A stretch of 64,000 nt of DNA from Betaproteobacteria bacterium (GCA_947476535.1 CANJRC010000007.1:1-64000), one strand, 5' to 3'; shown: positions 15,983-24,760, numbered from the stretch's first letter. The notes: generated by a model from the letters alone, not told the origin. Numbers and translations: made by a program.

Positions 15983-16753
15983 CTAGGACCGGCTCTTGGC
16001 CAGCGCGGCCACAACGCTGGTTTCGGCATTGCGAGCAAGCTGGCGGCGATCATGCGCCGTGGCATCGAAGGGCGCAAGAAATTCGAGGTCCGCCACCATG
16101 CGCCGCGCCGATGTCGCCGCCCACAGGGATGCCATGAACGAGGTTTCGCCGACATAGTTCGGTGCGGCACAGTATTGGCCATTGTGAAAGGCATAGCGTA
16201 AGGCGAAGGGTTGCACTGCGGCCCCGGTATCAACGGCCGGCTGGAACAGGGCCGAATGAAAGCGTGCTACGCCCAGACCCTCGGTCGTCGTGCCTTCAGG
16301 AAAGATGCAGACCAGCGTCCCGCGCCGCAAGGCGTCGGACATGGTCTTGCTGGTGCGCCGGGCCGATGTCCGCCGTCCGCGCTCGATGAACAGCGTGCCC
16401 ACGCGGGCGCACAGCCAGCCCACCAGCGGCCAGCCGCGGATCTCCGATTTGGCCACGAAGATCGCCGGACACACCGACAAGAGCACCAGGATGTCTAGCC
16501 ACGAGATATGGTTGCCGACCATCAGGCAATGCGGCGGCAGGGCTTCGGCGTGCGGTGTCGCCAACCCATGCACGCGCACGGTGATCCCGAGCGCAGTCAG
16601 CGTGTCGCGTGCCCAGCGGCGCACGGTGTGGCGTTGCGCCGCTGCATTCATCCGACCATAGAGCAGGGCTGCGGTTACGAGGCCGCTCAGGAGGAGGCAG
16701 GCAAGATGGGCAATGCGCGCAAGGCGCGTCAGCATCGGGGCCGGGGGGGTCAT
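15983..16753 (-). CDS. PlsC-type lysophospholipid acyltransferase
   Basis: This protein of about 256 residues has one N-terminal membrane segment (ARIAHLACLLLSGLVTAALL). PlsC motifs follow: NHISWLD (block I, the HX4D catalytic pair), GTLFIERGRR (block II), FPEGTTTEGLGVARF (block III) and a block IV-like VQPFALRY. It probably makes phosphatidic acid from lysophosphatidic acid or acylates another lipid (it is more divergent than core PlsC). The start is uncertain: 16753 fits best, while 16735 and 16822 are also possible and none has a strong ribosome-binding site. A 16-bp palindrome lies about 75 bases upstream. Confidence 0.88.
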   Translation of the reverse strand: MTPPAPMLTRLARIAHLACLLLSGLVTAALLYGRMNAAAQRHTVRRWARDTLTALGITVRVHGLATPHAEALPPHCLMVGNHISWLDILVLLSVCPAIFVAKSEIRGWPLVGWLCARVGTLFIERGRRTSARRTSKTMSDALRRGTLVCIFPEGTTTEGLGVARFHSALFQPAVDTGAAVQPFALRYAFHNGQYCAAPNYVGETSFMASLWAATSARRMVADLEFLAPFDATAHDRRQLARNAETSVVAALAKSRS

Positions 16754-16827
16754 GCCGAAGTGCCGCGAAATTCCAGGGATTTTATTTCTGTAGATGCCCG
16801 AGCGACCTGCATCAACGGGCAATAGCT

Positions 16828-16843
16828 ATATCAGTACTGATAT
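16828..16843. promoter_or_regulatory. Perfect 16-bp palindrome upstream of the acyltransferase gene
   Basis: ATATCAGTACTGATAT is a perfect dyad in a short AT-rich gap between the lipoprotein and acyltransferase genes, 75 bases before the chosen start. It looks like a binding site for a dimeric regulator; the regulator is unknown. Confidence 0.4.
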
Positions 16844-16859
16844 CGTACGAGGCGGCGGC

Positions 16860-17333
16860 TCAGTGCGTGACCCGGGTCGTGCCGCTGCCCGACAACAGGC
16901 GTACGCGCTCGCCGACGCGGAACACTTCGTCGGATTCCTGGGTGATAGCGCGCAGTTCGCCGTTCTCCAGCCGGACGGTGATCTCGAGCCCCTTCTTTTC
17001 CGTGACGCGCCGCTCGATGGCCTGGCCGGCGACGCCGCCCGCCACTGCCCCGAGAATCGACCCGATGGTGGATCCCTTGCCGCCACCGACGTTGGAACCC
17101 GCCACGCCGCCGATGGCGCCGCCGGCAACCGCCCCTACGGGGCCGTGCGTGCCTTCGATGGTGACTTCGCGAACCGACTCAACCGTGGCAAAGCGCACCG
17201 TCTGCTCGTTGCGCGTCTGGCCAGAGGAATACACGCTGCCTGAACTGCTGTTGGTGGCGCAACCCGACACGAGCAGCGTGCAAGCGGCTGCAAGGAGTGC
17301 GATTTGGATACTGCCAGTGCGCGATGGTTTCAT
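16860..17333 (-). CDS. Glycine-zipper (SlyB/Pcp-like) outer-membrane lipoprotein
   Basis: This 157-residue protein has a lipoprotein signal ending in LVSGC (lipidated Cys25). The middle is a glycine-zipper 2TM segment: VGAVAGGAIGGVAGSNVGGGKGS and ILGAVAGGVAGQAIE. The end is a small beta-rich domain (LEITVRLENGELRAITQ, FRVGERVRLLSGSG). This is the layout of SlyB/Pal-cross-reacting lipoproteins, which sit in the outer membrane and help keep it intact; some are Mg2+/PhoP-regulated, which I cannot test here. It starts 11 bases after the end of the kinase gene on the same strand. A TTG at 17348 is an unlikely alternative start. Confidence 0.88.
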   Translation of the reverse strand: MKPSRTGSIQIALLAAACTLLVSGCATNSSSGSVYSSGQTRNEQTVRFATVESVREVTIEGTHGPVGAVAGGAIGGVAGSNVGGGKGSTIGSILGAVAGGVAGQAIERRVTEKKGLEITVRLENGELRAITQESDEVFRVGERVRLLSGSGTTRVTH

Positions 17334-17344
17334 CGAAAGCTTTC

Positions 17345-18277
17345 TCAAAGGCTGGTGCCGAACTGCTGTTGGTACTGGGCCTCAATGCCGGCGCGGTCGA
17401 TCTGGTGGTTCTGCCCGCCGCGGGAGGCGATTTTCAACGAGCCCATCAGCGAGGCGATTTGGCCCGCGGTGCGCCAGTCACGGCCGTTGCCGATTCCGTA
17501 CAGCAGGCCGGCGCGGTAGGCGTCGCCGCAGCCAGTGGGATCGACAATCTTGCTTGCCTTAACGCAGGGAATGTCGATGCGTTGACCCTTGGCATAGATG
17601 ATGGACCCTTGCGCGCCGCGCGTTACGATCAGCGCGTCCACGCGGGCCGCAAGCGCCGTCAGTGACTGCCCGGTCTTTTCCTCCAGCAACTTGCCCTCGT
17701 AATCGTTGACGGCGACGTAGGTCGCCTTGTCGATGAAGTCGAGCAGTTCGTCGCCGGAGAACATCGGCAGGCCCTGGCCGGGATCGAACATGAACGGGAT
17801 GCCAAGCGACGCCAGTTCCTTGGCGTGCTGCAGCATGCCGTCGCGCCCGTCGGGTGCCACGATGGCCAGCTTGGCGCCCAGCTTCTCCGAGATCGTATTG
17901 AGGTTCGACTGGTTCATCGCCCCGGGATGGAACGCGGTGATCTGGTTGTCGTCCAGGTCCGTGGTGATGAAGGCCTGCGCGGTGAGGGTGTCCGGGATTT
18001 CACGCACGCAGTCGCGGGTGATTCCGAGGCGCGTCATGCGCTCGTAGTACGGTGTCGCGTCCGTGCCCACCGTCGCCATGATCAGCGGATCGCCCCCCAG
18101 CAGCTTGAGGTTATAGGCGATGTTGCCGGCGCAGCCGCCGTATTCGCGCCGCAGCTCAGGCACCAGGAAGGCGACGTTGAGGATATGGATCTGCTCGGGA
18201 AGGATATGGTCCTTGAACCGTCCCTGGAAGACCATGATGTTGTCGTAGGCGATGGAACCGCAAATCAGTGTGCGCAT
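17345..18277 (-). CDS. PfkB/ribokinase-family carbohydrate or nucleoside kinase
   Basis: This 310-residue protein has the ribokinase fold: an N-terminal MRTLICGSIAYDNIMVF, the GG-containing substrate lid region REYGGCAGNIAYNLKLLGG, and the PfkB signature 2 DPTGCGDAYRAGLL with the catalytic base Asp. It resembles proteins often annotated as adenosine kinase-like in betaproteobacteria, but substrate prediction in this family is unreliable. It lies in the minus-strand run with DUF3426 and prmA upstream and the lipoprotein downstream. The 194-base gap upstream (18278-18471) shows nothing I can name. Confidence 0.87.
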   Translation of the reverse strand: MRTLICGSIAYDNIMVFQGRFKDHILPEQIHILNVAFLVPELRREYGGCAGNIAYNLKLLGGDPLIMATVGTDATPYYERMTRLGITRDCVREIPDTLTAQAFITTDLDDNQITAFHPGAMNQSNLNTISEKLGAKLAIVAPDGRDGMLQHAKELASLGIPFMFDPGQGLPMFSGDELLDFIDKATYVAVNDYEGKLLEEKTGQSLTALAARVDALIVTRGAQGSIIYAKGQRIDIPCVKASKIVDPTGCGDAYRAGLLYGIGNGRDWRTAGQIASLMGSLKIASRGGQNHQIDRAGIEAQYQQQFGTSL

Positions 18278-18471
18278 GGGTGGTGGTGTTCCGCTAAGGC
18301 TGGTGTTGGATGCAGCGCGTCAGGCGTTACCCGGGGCGCGAGCGTGTTGAGGGCTTTCATCAGAGCAGCGAAGGATAGCGGAAAACCCATGCCCCGGAAC
18401 GCGTCCGACGGCGAGCCCCGGCGCAGTTGCGTGCAGTCAACCGTGTGCGCGGCTAATCGCAGGCCAAAGAA

Positions 18472-19674
18472 TCAGGGATAGAACAGATACAGGCGATAAC
18501 CGGTGGCCTTGACGGCTGAGGCATCGAAAAACACCTTCACCGGGACCTCGCTCCCCGCCGGAAACAGGGCGTCGGCGAGACTATTCGTGGCGCCGCGCGT
18601 GAAATAGTCCGCGGCGGTGAGCACGCGCCGCGCAACAGGTTGGTCCTGCGTGTCGGTGAGTGTGAGCTCGAGCGCGGGGGGGGGCTGCGCGAATGGCGCC
18701 CGATTGCGCAGGATCGCCGATAGCACCATGACCCCTGGATTGGTGCTGTCAGCCTGAAGGTCGGAAGTCTCGATGCTCATCAGCTCCGCGCGTCGCGGCA
18801 ACGGGACCTGGCAGTCCAATTCGGCGCACAAGACCTCTGCGAGCGGCTTTAGCGCGGGAAACAGCAAGGCGAGGTCGCCGCGAAAATGAAAAGCACCTTG
18901 TGCCACGAGCGCGAGGAGCAACACCATCGCACCTGGCCAGGCGAACCAAGGTGACATCCGTGCCGCCGCAAGGCGCTTTTTTCGTCCGAAACCGAAATCC
19001 GTACTGCCCGTCGTGGTTGCCGGCGCAAAAGGTATCGCGGGTGCGTCGGGGGGCGCTTGCTCCTGCACCGTGGCAGAAGCCTCGTGCTCGGGCGGTGGCG
19101 TGTTGGCACCGGTTTCGGCGGCCGGTGGAATGGCAGCATCCGTGACTTCGCGAGCCAAGAAATTCAGCTCATCGTTGTGCTCCGCGGTTGCCTCCATGTC
19201 TAGGCGCTTTGCAGCCTGAGCTTCGGCGGGCGCTTCTTGGATCTCTTCTTCGGTCTCTTCTTCAACCACACCCGCTTTTGAATCCATGTGCTGGTTTTCG
19301 ACCCAGGGCTCTTGTGCCGCCCCCGATGTCAGGCTGTCGTTGCTGTCGGCATCAGCGCTCGGAGGCACGCTGTGCGAGTCACCCGCGGCGGCAGTGTCGT
19401 CATCGAATTGCGGTGGCGCATGCAGTCCGGTTATACCTGTCGAGGCGGCAGGAGGTGACTCCGCCATGCCATCTTGAATCCCGTGTGCATCGGCTGCTGG
19501 CGTGGGCAAGCGTTCCTGGTCTATGGCATTGGCGCGGGCATCGAACACGATGCCACAGTGGCCACAGCGCACCATGCCCTCGCGCACGGCGAGCTGCTCG
19601 GCCGTCGCCCGGAATGCGGTCAGGCAATCCGGGCAGCGCGTAATCAACGCCGCGTTCCCGACAGGCACACCCAC
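18472..19674 (-). CDS. Zinc-ribbon DUF3426 membrane protein (MJ0042 type)
   Basis: This 400-residue protein begins with a zinc ribbon: Cys14-x2-Cys17 and Cys37-x2-Cys40 in TRCPDCLTAF...VRCGHCGIVF. A long acidic, Ala/Glu/Pro-rich low-complexity region follows, then one membrane span (WFAWPGAMVLLLALVAQGAF, about residues 245-265). The C-terminal DUF3426 domain (about 290-400, ADSTNPGVMVLSAILRNRAPF) is periplasmic. Its function is unknown. The start is GTG at 19674 inside the prmA 3' end (31-base overlap), so the two are translationally linked; a nearby GTG or TTG could serve instead. Confidence 0.85.
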   Translation of the reverse strand: MGVPVGNAALITRCPDCLTAFRATAEQLAVREGMVRCGHCGIVFDARANAIDQERLPTPAADAHGIQDGMAESPPAASTGITGLHAPPQFDDDTAAAGDSHSVPPSADADSNDSLTSGAAQEPWVENQHMDSKAGVVEEETEEEIQEAPAEAQAAKRLDMEATAEHNDELNFLAREVTDAAIPPAAETGANTPPPEHEASATVQEQAPPDAPAIPFAPATTTGSTDFGFGRKKRLAAARMSPWFAWPGAMVLLLALVAQGAFHFRGDLALLFPALKPLAEVLCAELDCQVPLPRRAELMSIETSDLQADSTNPGVMVLSAILRNRAPFAQPPPALELTLTDTQDQPVARRVLTAADYFTRGATNSLADALFPAGSEVPVKVFFDASAVKATGYRLYLFYP

Positions 19675-20540
19675 CCTTCTTCTTCGGCGCCCGGCTCGAA
19701 ATCGAACCAGGGCGCATAGGCCGCGCTCACTTCATCGGCTTGTGGGACCAGGACCCCGGACAGCGCGATGCGGGTGCCGATTCGCGCGTGCGACGCCAGC
19801 ATGGGAGCGAGCACCTTGAGCGGGTTGGAAAGAATATTGGCCACGATCAGGTCGGCGGTGAAGTCCAAAGGAGTGGCGGCATCCATGAACTCGCCGGGCA
19901 CGCGGTTGCGCTGCGCATTGTCGCGAGCAGCCGCCACGGCTGCCGGATCGATATCCACACCCACCGTACGCCCGGCGCCAAGGCGCGCGGCCACAATGGC
20001 CAATATACCGGAGCCGCAGCCGTAGTCGAGCACCGTCTGCCCGCTTTGTACATGCGCATCCAGCCAGCGCAGGCACAACTGGGTGGTGGGGTGACTGCCG
20101 GTGCCGAAGGCAATGCCCGGGTCCAGTTCGATGTTGATCGCCGCGGGGTCGGGCGGCTGGTGCCAGGTCGGGACGATCCACAGGCGCTGCGAAATCCTGA
20201 TGGGCGAGAATTGCGCCTGGGTGCGGCGAACCCAGTCGGCGTCATCGACCGTCTCGACGATGTGATCCGGGACTGCCGTCATGCCACAGGCTGCCGCGGC
20301 CCTTGCGAGCAAGTCGTGCACCGGAGCATCCGCATCCAGCAGCACGCGCAGTCGCATCAGCGGCCAAAAGGCGGCATCGAGCAACTCACCATCGAACTCG
20401 TCGTACATCGGGATTTCGGCAGGTGTGCCGGCCTGCGCATCCTCCGCACTCACCGACAGTGCGCCCGCCTCCATCAGCGCATCCGACAGGGCCATGGCGT
20501 CGCTTGCTTCCAGTTCGAGGACGAGGCTATTTAACGACAA
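19644..20540 (-). CDS. prmA: Ribosomal protein L11 methyltransferase PrmA
   Basis: This 298-residue class I SAM methyltransferase trimethylates lysines and the N-terminus of ribosomal protein L11. The N-terminal substrate-recognition domain (LVLELEASDAMALSDALMEAGALSVS) is followed by the PrmA-specific PGIAFGTGSHPTTQLCL, SAM motif I LDYGCGSGILAI, GVDIDPAAVAAARDNA, and the NPPY-like motif VANILSNPL. The start is TTG (20540) with GAGG a few bases upstream; no ATG or GTG near the usual N-terminus is better placed. This start lies inside the first copy of a 31-base repeat. It is downstream of accC in the usual betaproteobacterial order. Confidence 0.95.
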   Translation of the reverse strand: MSLNSLVLELEASDAMALSDALMEAGALSVSAEDAQAGTPAEIPMYDEFDGELLDAAFWPLMRLRVLLDADAPVHDLLARAAAACGMTAVPDHIVETVDDADWVRRTQAQFSPIRISQRLWIVPTWHQPPDPAAINIELDPGIAFGTGSHPTTQLCLRWLDAHVQSGQTVLDYGCGSGILAIVAARLGAGRTVGVDIDPAAVAAARDNAQRNRVPGEFMDAATPLDFTADLIVANILSNPLKVLAPMLASHARIGTRIALSGVLVPQADEVSAAYAPWFDFEPGAEEEGWVCLSGTRR

Positions 20541-20565
20541 GGAAGCCTCGCATCGGCTTTCATGC
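20535..20565. repeat. Direct repeat copy 1 (covers the prmA start)
   Basis: This 31-base unit matches 20643-20673 at 29 of 31 positions. It contains a small inverted repeat (GAAGCC / GGCTTT around TCGCATC) and supplies the prmA start codon and its Shine-Dalgarno sequence on the minus strand. Confidence 0.8.
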
Positions 20566-20608
20566 AGTGGCCGATTCCAACGGGGCTTGCCCGAGGTCGG
20601 GGGGATTT

Positions 20609-20633
20609 ACAAGGGTGGCGCCGCCCCCCTTGT
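20609..20633 (-). terminator. Hairpin between accC and prmA
   Basis: An 11-base stem with one mismatch and a three-base loop lies between the two repeat copies. No T-run follows on the minus strand, so it is more likely a processing or attenuation element than a full terminator. Confidence 0.45.
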
Positions 20634-20642
20634 TCCAAGAAT

Positions 20643-20673
20643 CGACAAGGAAGCCCCGCATCGGATTTCATGC
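20643..20673. repeat. Direct repeat copy 2 (just past the accC stop)
   Basis: This is the second copy of the 31-base unit, 108 bases from the first and ending one base short of the accC stop codon. Two substitutions weaken its internal inverted repeat. Confidence 0.8.
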
Positions 20674-20674
20674 G

Positions 20675-22045
20675 TCAGCCTTCCGCGAGTTGCTTCTTTT
20701 GCTGCGCGAGCCGCTGCTCCACATAATGGATGCTCACCCCGCCTTTGATGACACGATTGTCCATGAGCAGTTCCTGATGCAGCGGGATGTTGGTCTGGAT
20801 GCCGCCAACCACCATCTCCGAGAGCGCAATGCGCATGCGCCGGATGGCCTGATCGCGATCGTCACCGTAGGCGATGATCTTGCCGATCATCGAATCGTAG
20901 TTGGGGGGCACCGAATAGCCCTGGTAGATGTGAGAGTCCACGCGGATCCCGGGCCCGCCCGGAGGATGGTAAGAGGTGATTTTCCCAGGCGAAGGCACGA
21001 AGGTAAACGGATGTTCCGCGTTAATCCGGCACTCGACGGAGTGACCGCGAAACTGCACGTCGCGCTGGCGGAATGGGAGCTTTTCGCCGGCAGCGATGCG
21101 AATCTGCTGCTGCACGATGTCGATGCCGGTGATCATTTCGGTGACTGGGTGCTCGACCTGCAGGCGCGTATTCATCTCGATGAAATAGAACTCGCCGTTC
21201 TCGAACAGGAATTCGAAGGTTCCTGCGCCGCGATAGCCGATTTTCTTGCAGGCCTCGACGCATCGCTCGCCGATGCGTGTCCGCAGGCGCGGCGTGATGT
21301 CCGGGGCCGGCGCCTCTTCCATGATTTTCTGGTGGCGGCGCTGCATGGAGCAGTCGCGCTCGCCCAGGTACACGACGTTCTTGTGTTCATCGGCCAGCAC
21401 CTGGACCTCGATGTGACGCGGGTTCTCCAGGTATTTCTCCATGTAGAGCATCGGGTTGCCGAAGGCCGCCTCCGCCTCGCTGCGGGTGAGCGCGACCGCG
21501 TGCTTGAGCGCCGCTTCGGTGTGCACCACGCGCATGCCCCGTCCGCCGCCGCCGCCGGAGGCTTTGACGATCACCGGGTAGCCGATCTTGCGGCCCAGCT
21601 TGATCAGTTCTTCTGGCTCCGGCGGCAAGGCGCCCTCGGAACCCGGTACGCAGGGAACGCCCGCCTTGATCATGGTTTGCTTGGCGCTGACCTTGTCGCC
21701 CATCAGTCGGATGGTATCGGGTCGCGGGCCGATGAAGACGAAGCCGCTTTTCTCCACGCGCTCGGCGAAATCGGCGTTCTCGGACAGGAAGCCGTAGCCC
21801 GGGTGAATGGCCTCGGCGTCGGTGACTTCGGCGGCACTGATGATGGCCGGGATATTGAGGTAACTGAGGCTGGAGGCCGCAGGGCCGATGCAAACCGATT
21901 CGTCGGCGAGCTTGACGTATTTCGCTTCGCTGTCGGCCTCGGAGTGGACCACCACGGTGCGAATTCCCAGGTCGCGGCAGGCGCGCTGAATGCGCAAGGC
22001 GATCTCGCCGCGGTTGGCAATGAGAATCTTCTGGAACATGGGCAT
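20675..22045 (-). CDS. accC: Acetyl-CoA carboxylase, biotin carboxylase subunit AccC
   Basis: This 456-residue ATP-grasp enzyme carboxylates biotin on AccB, the first half-reaction of fatty-acid synthesis. It has the N-terminal [14 protein letters not shown], the [10 protein letters not shown] segment, the glycine-rich ATP loop [12 protein letters not shown], and the [17 protein letters not shown] metal/catalytic segment; the length is normal. ATGs at 22045 and 22039 are both possible starts. accB lies 152 bases upstream on the same strand, and prmA follows after a repeat-bearing gap. Confidence 0.98.
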   Translation of the reverse strand: MPMFQKILIANRGEIALRIQRACRDLGIRTVVVHSEADSEAKYVKLADESVCIGPAASSLSYLNIPAIISAAEVTDAEAIHPGYGFLSENADFAERVEKSGFVFIGPRPDTIRLMGDKVSAKQTMIKAGVPCVPGSEGALPPEPEELIKLGRKIGYPVIVKASGGGGGRGMRVVHTEAALKHAVALTRSEAEAAFGNPMLYMEKYLENPRHIEVQVLADEHKNVVYLGERDCSMQRRHQKIMEEAPAPDITPRLRTRIGERCVEACKKIGYRGAGTFEFLFENGEFYFIEMNTRLQVEHPVTEMITGIDIVQQQIRIAAGEKLPFRQRDVQFRGHSVECRINAEHPFTFVPSPGKITSYHPPGGPGIRVDSHIYQGYSVPPNYDSMIGKIIAYGDDRDQAIRRMRIALSEMVVGGIQTNIPLHQELLMDNRVIKGGVSIHYVEQRLAQQKKQLAEG

Positions 22046-22197
22046 TGGGGGCCGGTTATGTGAATGTTCTGTTTAGACGTAGGGCGGTGGGATTGTCGGC
22101 GCGGCTGGATTGCCCGGCGCGTGCGGTCGCCTAGACAGCCGAATGGACAACCGCTGAATTGACAACTGAACAGGCACGCCAGTCTGCCGCCGACCCG

Positions 22198-22647
22198 CTA
22201 GCCAATGATCAGCAGCGGTTCGCCGTACTCGACCGGTTGGCCGTTCTCGACCAGGACCGCCTTGACCACGCCGTCGTGGTCGGCCTCAATCTCGTTCATC
22301 AGCTTCATGGCCTCGATGATGCAAACGGCCTGGCCTTTCTTCACCGTGTCACCGACCTCGACGAAAGGCTTGGAGTCGGGCGATGCGGCGCGATAGAAGG
22401 TGCCGACCATGGGGGATTTGAGTTCCTGCCCGTCGGGTTGCGCCGGCGCGGCGGGCGCGGCGGCCACTGGAGCGGGCGCTGCCACTGGCGCGGCTGGGGG
22501 CGCTGCCGCGAGCATCACCGCGGTATCACTGGCAATGCGACCGCTCTTGACGATGCGTACTTTCTCTTCGCCCTCAGTCACTTCGAGTTCGGCAATGCCG
22601 GACTCCTCCACTAGGTCGATCAGTTTCTTGAGTTTTCTCAGGTCCAT
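22198..22647 (-). CDS. accB: Acetyl-CoA carboxylase, biotin carboxyl carrier protein AccB
   Basis: This 149-residue protein has the N-terminal [16 protein letters not shown] region, an Ala/Pro linker (about residues 46-72) and the biotinyl domain with [11 protein letters not shown], where Lys115 carries biotin. The thumb segment [11 protein letters not shown] is present, as in AccB of acetyl-CoA carboxylase and unlike other biotin domains. It works with AccC encoded directly downstream. Confidence 0.98.
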   Translation of the reverse strand: MDLRKLKKLIDLVEESGIAELEVTEGEEKVRIVKSGRIASDTAVMLAAAPPAAPVAAPAPVAAAPAAPAQPDGQELKSPMVGTFYRAASPDSKPFVEVGDTVKKGQAVCIIEAMKLMNEIEADHDGVVKAVLVENGQPVEYGEPLLIIG

Positions 22648-22707
22648 GCTGAACAGCTCCTTACCGTGGTGCGGGCGGTCGCATCAACCGTCCCCGCAAG
22701 CCGGAGG

Positions 22708-23196
22708 TCAATTGTCGGGTTGCAATACCGACTGCAGCGCGAGGTCGTAACCCCGGCTGCCGAGTCCGCAAATGGTTCCGACCGCCAGATCGGAAAAATA
22801 GGAATGATGGCGAAACGGCTCGCGCCGATGAATGTTTGACAAGTGCACTTCGATAAACGGGATTCCCACGCCGGCCAAGGCATCTCGGAGCGATACGCTG
22901 GTGTGTGTTAGACCAGCAGGATTGATGATGATGTGCGCAATACGCTGCGTTTTCGCTGAATGTACGCGCTCAATCAGTGCGCCTTCGTGATTGCTCTGGA
23001 AGGACTCAACCACCGCGCCAAAGCCCTTGCCTAAACGCACCAGACGCTGGTTGATCTCGTCCAGTGTTTCCGAGCCGTAAATCTCCGGCTCGCGTGTTCC
23101 GAGCAAGTTCAGATTGGGGCCGTGCAAGACCAACACGGTGCGCGAGCTGATTTTACGTGCCGTCGAGCTGCGGTTAAGGCGTTTTGTCGAGGTCAT
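22708..23196 (-). CDS. aroQ: Type II 3-dehydroquinate dehydratase AroQ
   Basis: This 162-residue type II dehydroquinase catalyses the third step of the shikimate pathway. The signature [19 protein letters not shown] contains the active-site Tyr; [22 protein letters not shown] and [17 protein letters not shown] follow in the usual order. The ATG at 23196 is preferred over a TTG at 23205, though neither has a clear ribosome-binding site. It keeps the common aroQ-accB-accC order. Confidence 0.96.
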   Translation of the reverse strand: MTSTKRLNRSSTARKISSRTVLVLHGPNLNLLGTREPEIYGSETLDEINQRLVRLGKGFGAVVESFQSNHEGALIERVHSAKTQRIAHIIINPAGLTHTSVSLRDALAGVGIPFIEVHLSNIHRREPFRHHSYFSDLAVGTICGLGSRGYDLALQSVLQPDN

Positions 23197-23268
23197 AGGG
23201 CGCAAGTTTGCCGCAATTCAAGGCTACTTGTCCAATTTTAGCGACAGTAATAGGTAAAAGATGTCACT

Positions 23269-23820
23269 TCAATCCGCCCAAACCTTGTTGGCCAGGTGAG
23301 GGTGCAGGTACTGTTCCAAGGATGTGTCGTTGAGTGCTCCCAAATGCGATGCCAGCAGCTCACCTTGCGGCGAAATCAGTACGGTGAATGGCAAAGCTCC
23401 GGCGCGATTGCCCAATTGACGCGTCAGGTCAATCGATTCCAAACCGCCCATAAGGACAGGATAGTTAATTTCATATTTTGCCGAAAATTCTGAAACTTTA
23501 TCTACCGAATCGATGGCAATGCCGACTGTTTGAAGATTTTTTCCAACGAAAATCTTTTGGGCACGAATCAATACCGGGATTTCCTCGCGGCAGGGCTCGC
23601 ACCACGTCGCCCAGAAATTGACCAGAAGCAACCGGCTGCTCCATTGCGACAGGGCTTGCGACTTCCCGGTCACATCCAAGAGGCTCAAGCGCATCAAGGC
23701 CGTAGCCGAGGGGTGCCCGTCCGGCACGCCTGCGCGCCAGACGCGCTGCAGCGCATAGCCTCCTGCGCCGGCTGCCATTGCAGCCAGCCCAAGGATCGCC
23801 GCACGGCGTACGCGATTCAC
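23269..23820 (-). CDS. TlpA-like membrane-anchored thioredoxin
   Basis: This 183-residue protein has an N-terminal anchor or uncleaved signal (RRAAILGLAAMAAGAGGYAL) and a periplasmic thioredoxin fold of the TlpA/ResA type: VNFWATWCEPCREEIP with the active-site Cys pair, IAIDSVDKVSEF, and cis-Pro in AGALPFTVLISPQG. It likely reduces disulfides or apocytochrome c in the periplasm. It overlaps the preceding gene by four bases (ATGA), so the two are translationally coupled. Confidence 0.93.
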   Translation of the reverse strand: MNRVRRAAILGLAAMAAGAGGYALQRVWRAGVPDGHPSATALMRLSLLDVTGKSQALSQWSSRLLLVNFWATWCEPCREEIPVLIRAQKIFVGKNLQTVGIAIDSVDKVSEFSAKYEINYPVLMGGLESIDLTRQLGNRAGALPFTVLISPQGELLASHLGALNDTSLEQYLHPHLANKVWAD

Positions 23821-24458
23821 TTTGCCGCCCAGTCCTCGGCAAGGAGCTCGCGCACGGCATCGATGTCGGCGCGTTCGATCAATCGATCGCCGGACGCGCT
23901 ACGCATGGTGACGCGCTCGTCCTTGGATGGGTACACGGCCAGGTTGAGGGCAACGCCCTCCCAGTCGAGGCGAAGCACCGGAATGTCGCGCGCCTGATCG
24001 CCAACGCGATGGCGTTCATCGGCCACCTCGTAGGTGAGTTTTCGATTCAGGAGAAACAGTTCCACCGACTTGGCGTCGTCCGTGAAGAGCTGTAAGTCGA
24101 TCCCGCTATAGCGACCGGCTGTGCCGTTGAGTATCGAGCCATTCAGGTAGGGACGGAAGTCTGCAAAGGCCTGCATCGCTTCGAGTGCAAGTTCGCGCAG
24201 CAAGCCGATGCGCTCGCGCTGTTCCTCGCCCTGGTACAACGACTGATAGCTGCGCAGCGCGTCTTCGATTTCAGAATTGTCCGGCAAGGCGTGCGTGGAG
24301 GCGGCACCGAGTTGTCGCGCCGCCTTGCGCTTGGCCAGCGCGTAGTCAACGATGCCATCTTCGGCCATGAGTCGCGCGGCGGCCGCCGTAATTCGGGCGC
24401 GCATCAACTGGAGTTTTTGTCGGTTCTCTTTGGGCATGGCGCTTGGGGTCGGTTGCAT
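23817..24458 (-). CDS. Uncharacterised nucleotidyltransferase-like protein
   Basis: This 213-residue protein has no family I can name for certain. The N-terminal half is helical and basic (KENRQKLQLMRARITAAAARLM). The middle has NGSILNGTAGRYSGIDLQLFTDD, which resembles the GS-x(n)-D-x-D active-site pattern of minimal nucleotidyltransferases. Its stop overlaps the tlpA start, so they form one unit. Across a 302-base gap it is divergent from mpl, an association I recall in other betaproteobacteria. An alternative ATG lies at 24437. The enzymatic role is inference from one motif. Confidence 0.7.
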   Translation of the reverse strand: MQPTPSAMPKENRQKLQLMRARITAAAARLMAEDGIVDYALAKRKAARQLGAASTHALPDNSEIEDALRSYQSLYQGEEQRERIGLLRELALEAMQAFADFRPYLNGSILNGTAGRYSGIDLQLFTDDAKSVELFLLNRKLTYEVADERHRVGDQARDIPVLRLDWEGVALNLAVYPSKDERVTMRSASGDRLIERADIDAVRELLAEDWAAK

Positions 24459-24760
24459 CTAGCTCGGCGGCTGCTCGACAGACGAGCTGTAGCGGCACAG
24501 GGGGCGTCCCATGTCGGGCCAGGGAAGTAGGCTAAAATTCTAACAGGCTGTCACCTGCAACTTTCGGTTGCGGGCTCCCGTTAGTCATTCTTTCGGAGGA
24601 ACTGCAGATGAAGGTATGCCTTGGCACACCTTGTCGGAGAACCAGCAGACACGGGTGCACCTGAACAGTACCGCGGGAATTCAAGAAGACAGAAATTATG
24701 TAAGTTAGACGAAAATGTAACTATTTTCGATACAGATATAGACAGAATGAAGATTTTTCC
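24459..24760. other. 302-base divergent gap upstream of mpl
   Basis: Three things are visible. A hairpin at 24554-24574 (CCTGCAAC / GTTGCGGG, loop TTTCG); an 18-codon ORF at 24608-24664 with a strong GGAGGA Shine-Dalgarno sequence; and an AT-rich stretch (about 24690-24760) with a second stem (CGAAAAT / ATTTTCG, 24710-24729) just before the mpl start. The AT-rich part is the likely mpl promoter/leader, but I cannot place -35/-10 boxes with confidence. Confidence 0.45.

Noticed and set aside
20303-22063. 586-codon plus-strand frame opposite accC and the prmA start
   Set aside because: It is antisense to AccC, whose motifs are complete; the plus-strand translation has no recognisable domain.
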